From the NCBI RefSeq assembly GCF_965227735.1, contig NZ_OZ245776.1, forward strand, positions 1,302,001-1,366,000: 64,000 nt of DNA, read 5' to 3'. The notes below the pieces were generated by a model, which saw nothing but the letters and a program-made list of their open reading frames with translations, was not told where the DNA came from and did no database searches. This document shows positions 62,713-64,000 of the stretch, one piece after another (position 1 is the stretch's first letter; each line of letters opens with the position of its first letter). A program made the position numbers and the translations under genes. The DNA is from Larkinella sp965227735 (lineage in GTDB: Bacteria; Bacteroidota; Bacteroidia; Cytophagales; Spirosomataceae).

Positions 62713-62866
62713 GGTGGTTCAAAAGCTGTGGTTTTGTATCCGTTGAACCGGCAAGTTCTAAAAAAAGAGGCAATATGAACTGCAAAATGGGCATTCCATT
62801 GAAATAAATGACCTGGAACCGTCTTCATTCATTTCATAAACGGGTTAAAATTGGCATCTCAACACC

Positions 62867-62956
62867 TTACGAGAAAAGATCATTTTTCTTCTTGATTCTG
62901 GAAGCCAAACCGGCAATGATGATGATGAAAACAGTACAGAAAACGGCGGCACTCAT
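62867..62956 (-). CDS. Candidate 29-residue single-pass membrane peptide
   Basis: An ATG at 62956, 17 bases after the ABC exporter stop on the same strand, opens a 29-codon frame. The product begins MSAAVFCTVFIIIIAGLA, a full-length hydrophobic segment, and continues SRIKKKNDLFS, a basic cytoplasmic-type tail. This hydrophobic-then-positive layout is typical of small membrane accessory peptides. It would be co-transcribed with the exporter gene. No family is recognised, and chance cannot be excluded at this length. Confidence 0.35.
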   Translation of the reverse strand: MSAAVFCTVFIIIIAGLASRIKKKNDLFS

Positions 62957-62973
62957 ATTGATCGCGAGATTGC

Positions 62974-64000
62974 TTAGTGTGAAAAATCGAGTTGCTCCGT
63001 GAGCAGACGGACTTTATTGTCTTCCAAAGTATAAATGCGGGTTGCTTCGCTGGCAATGTGGTGCTGATGCGTGATCCATAAAATCCCCATCTGCTCCCGG
63101 AGTTGTTGAATTAACTGGATCACAAAGTCGGCCGTGTGACGATCCATCGAAGCGGTAGGTTCATCCAGCAGCAACAACTGCGGTTTTCGGTATAACGCCC
63201 GCGCCAATGCCACCAACTGCCGCTGACCGCCCGACAGCTTAACCCCATCTTCGCCCAGCAACGTCAGATAGCCTTGGGGGAACTGTTCAAAATACCGGTG
63301 GAATCCGTATTCACGACAAAAGTTCACAATTCGTTGGGCTTCGTCAGCGGTATTGCCAAGCCCAATATTATCCAGTAAGGTACCGCTGAATACCTTGATA
63401 TGCTGGGGAACCACCCCGATCATACTGCGCCAGTCCGTTGTATAAATGTCTGCCCAATTGATGTTATTGACTTTAATCTGCCCGCTTTCGGGTTGATAAA
63501 ATCGTTGAATCAGTTGCATCAATGTACTTTTTCCCTTGCCGCTTTCACCCACCAGTGCAACCAGCTCGCCCCGCCGAACCGTCAGCGTTACCTCATTCAA
63601 TAACACCGGTCGGCCCGGAAACCGGAATGATACCTTTTCCAGTTTCAATAGCTCGAATGGCACCTTCTCCGCGTCAGTCGGAAGAGAACTTTCCGGGGGA
63701 AGACCCGTGATCTGGTATTCCGGTTCCAATTGTGTGAATTCATACATCCGATCAAACGCAACCTTGGCTTCCTGCAATTGCATGTTGGTCATGGTCAGAT
63801 TGCTTACCGCCGGAATGATGCTGCCGGCCATCGTCAGCAAGGCCATCATTTCACCCACCTGCAATTGTTTCTGTAACACTAAAAAGGAAGCATAGGCGAT
63901 GATACCGGCTACCAGGACTGCACCCATCAATTCGGCTACTAACCCAAACCGTAACCCAGTCTGCGTAAGTTGGTACACTTTTTCCTGAAAAAGCCCGTAA
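62974..64000 (-). CDS. ABC exporter, ATPase part (5' end outside the window)
   Basis: The visible 342 codons are the C-terminal part of a fused permease-ATPase exporter; the frame is open to the window edge, so the GTG at 63978 is not the true start. Membrane segments (AVLVAGIIAYASFLVL) precede an ATPase with Walker A GESGKGKST, Q loop VPQHIKVFSGTLLDNI, signature LSGGQRQLVALARAL, Walker B LLLLDEP and H loop WITHQHH. It resembles peptidase-containing bacteriocin-type or lipid exporters. All ATPase motifs are intact. Whether an N-terminal C39 peptidase domain exists cannot be seen. Confidence 0.9.
   Translation of the reverse strand, partial: YGLFQEKVYQLTQTGLRFGLVAELMGAVLVAGIIAYASFLVLQKQLQVGEMMALLTMAGSIIPAVSNLTMTNMQLQEAKVAFDRMYEFTQLEPEYQITGLPPESSLPTDAEKVPFELLKLEKVSFRFPGRPVLLNEVTLTVRRGELVALVGESGKGKSTLMQLIQRFYQPESGQIKVNNINWADIYTTDWRSMIGVVPQHIKVFSGTLLDNIGLGNTADEAQRIVNFCREYGFHRYFEQFPQGYLTLLGEDGVKLSGGQRQLVALARALYRKPQLLLLDEPTASMDRHTADFVIQLIQQLREQMGILWITHQHHIASEATRIYTLEDNKVRLLTEQLDFSH

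Overview
The window looks like a chromosome segment of a Bacteroidota bacterium of the order Cytophagales, most likely a Spirosoma/Larkinella-type member of the Spirosomataceae; the genus is inferred, not proven. Support comes from two SusC/SusD outer-membrane nutrient pairs, a type IX secretion tail, a LytTR response regulator paired with a multi-PAS/GAF histidine kinase, promoters of the Bacteroidota TAnnTTTG type, poor Shine-Dalgarno sites, a moderately GC-rich base composition and many short palindromic intergenic repeats. No rRNA, tRNA, complete insertion sequence or CRISPR array was recognised.

Layout. 0-7 kb: the 3' end of an unknown gene, two palindromic repeats, a small lipoprotein, a LytTR regulator with its large sensor kinase, and a short Hsp70-like ATPase. 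7-12.5 kb: a secreted beta-helix protein, a divergent HxlR regulator/NmrA reductase pair with well-placed operator candidates, and a sulfatase. 12.5-22 kb: a 269-bp foldback element, a SusCD pair, a deletion remnant of a phospholipase/alkaline-phosphatase-type gene, a phytase-like esterase and a choice-of-anchor I protein; this part has a phosphate-scavenging flavour. 22-35 kb: mixed housekeeping and accessory genes, including a GHL6-type hydrolase, two DEAD-box helicases flanking an AT-rich toxin-antitoxin remnant whose toxin has lost its N-terminus, a 243-bp tandem repeat array, a TlpA-like thioredoxin, a TonB-type receptor and an acetyltransferase.

35-58.4 kb is the most interesting part. 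Nineteen genes run in one direction behind a SusCD pair and a FadR-type regulator. The promoter-proximal half is sialic-acid-like: SusC, SusD, an N-acetylneuraminate-lyase-type aldolase with both catalytic residues, four BNR/sialidase-fold proteins (one fused to an SGNH esterase) and a separate SGNH esterase. The distal half is different: an aspartoacylase-type deacylase, a threonine-synthase-like PLP enzyme, RidA, RraA, an M81 metallopeptidase, an MFS transporter, SMP-30 lactonase, a NanM-like mutarotase, an aldo/keto reductase and two SDRs. No NagA, NagB, NanE or NanK is present. My inference is a catabolic system for an unusual acidic sugar, perhaps one carrying N-acyl or amino-acid substituents. 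At least four families of palindromic or tandem repeats punctuate the operon, and two of them reach into coding sequence.

58.5-64 kb: the FadR-type regulator, a convergent overlapping DUF1080 hydrolase, a Tat-exported Gfo/Idh/MocA oxidoreductase, a second array of the repeat core seen at 29 kb, a YfiT-type DinB protein, a candidate 29-residue membrane peptide and the 3' part of an ABC exporter that runs off the window.
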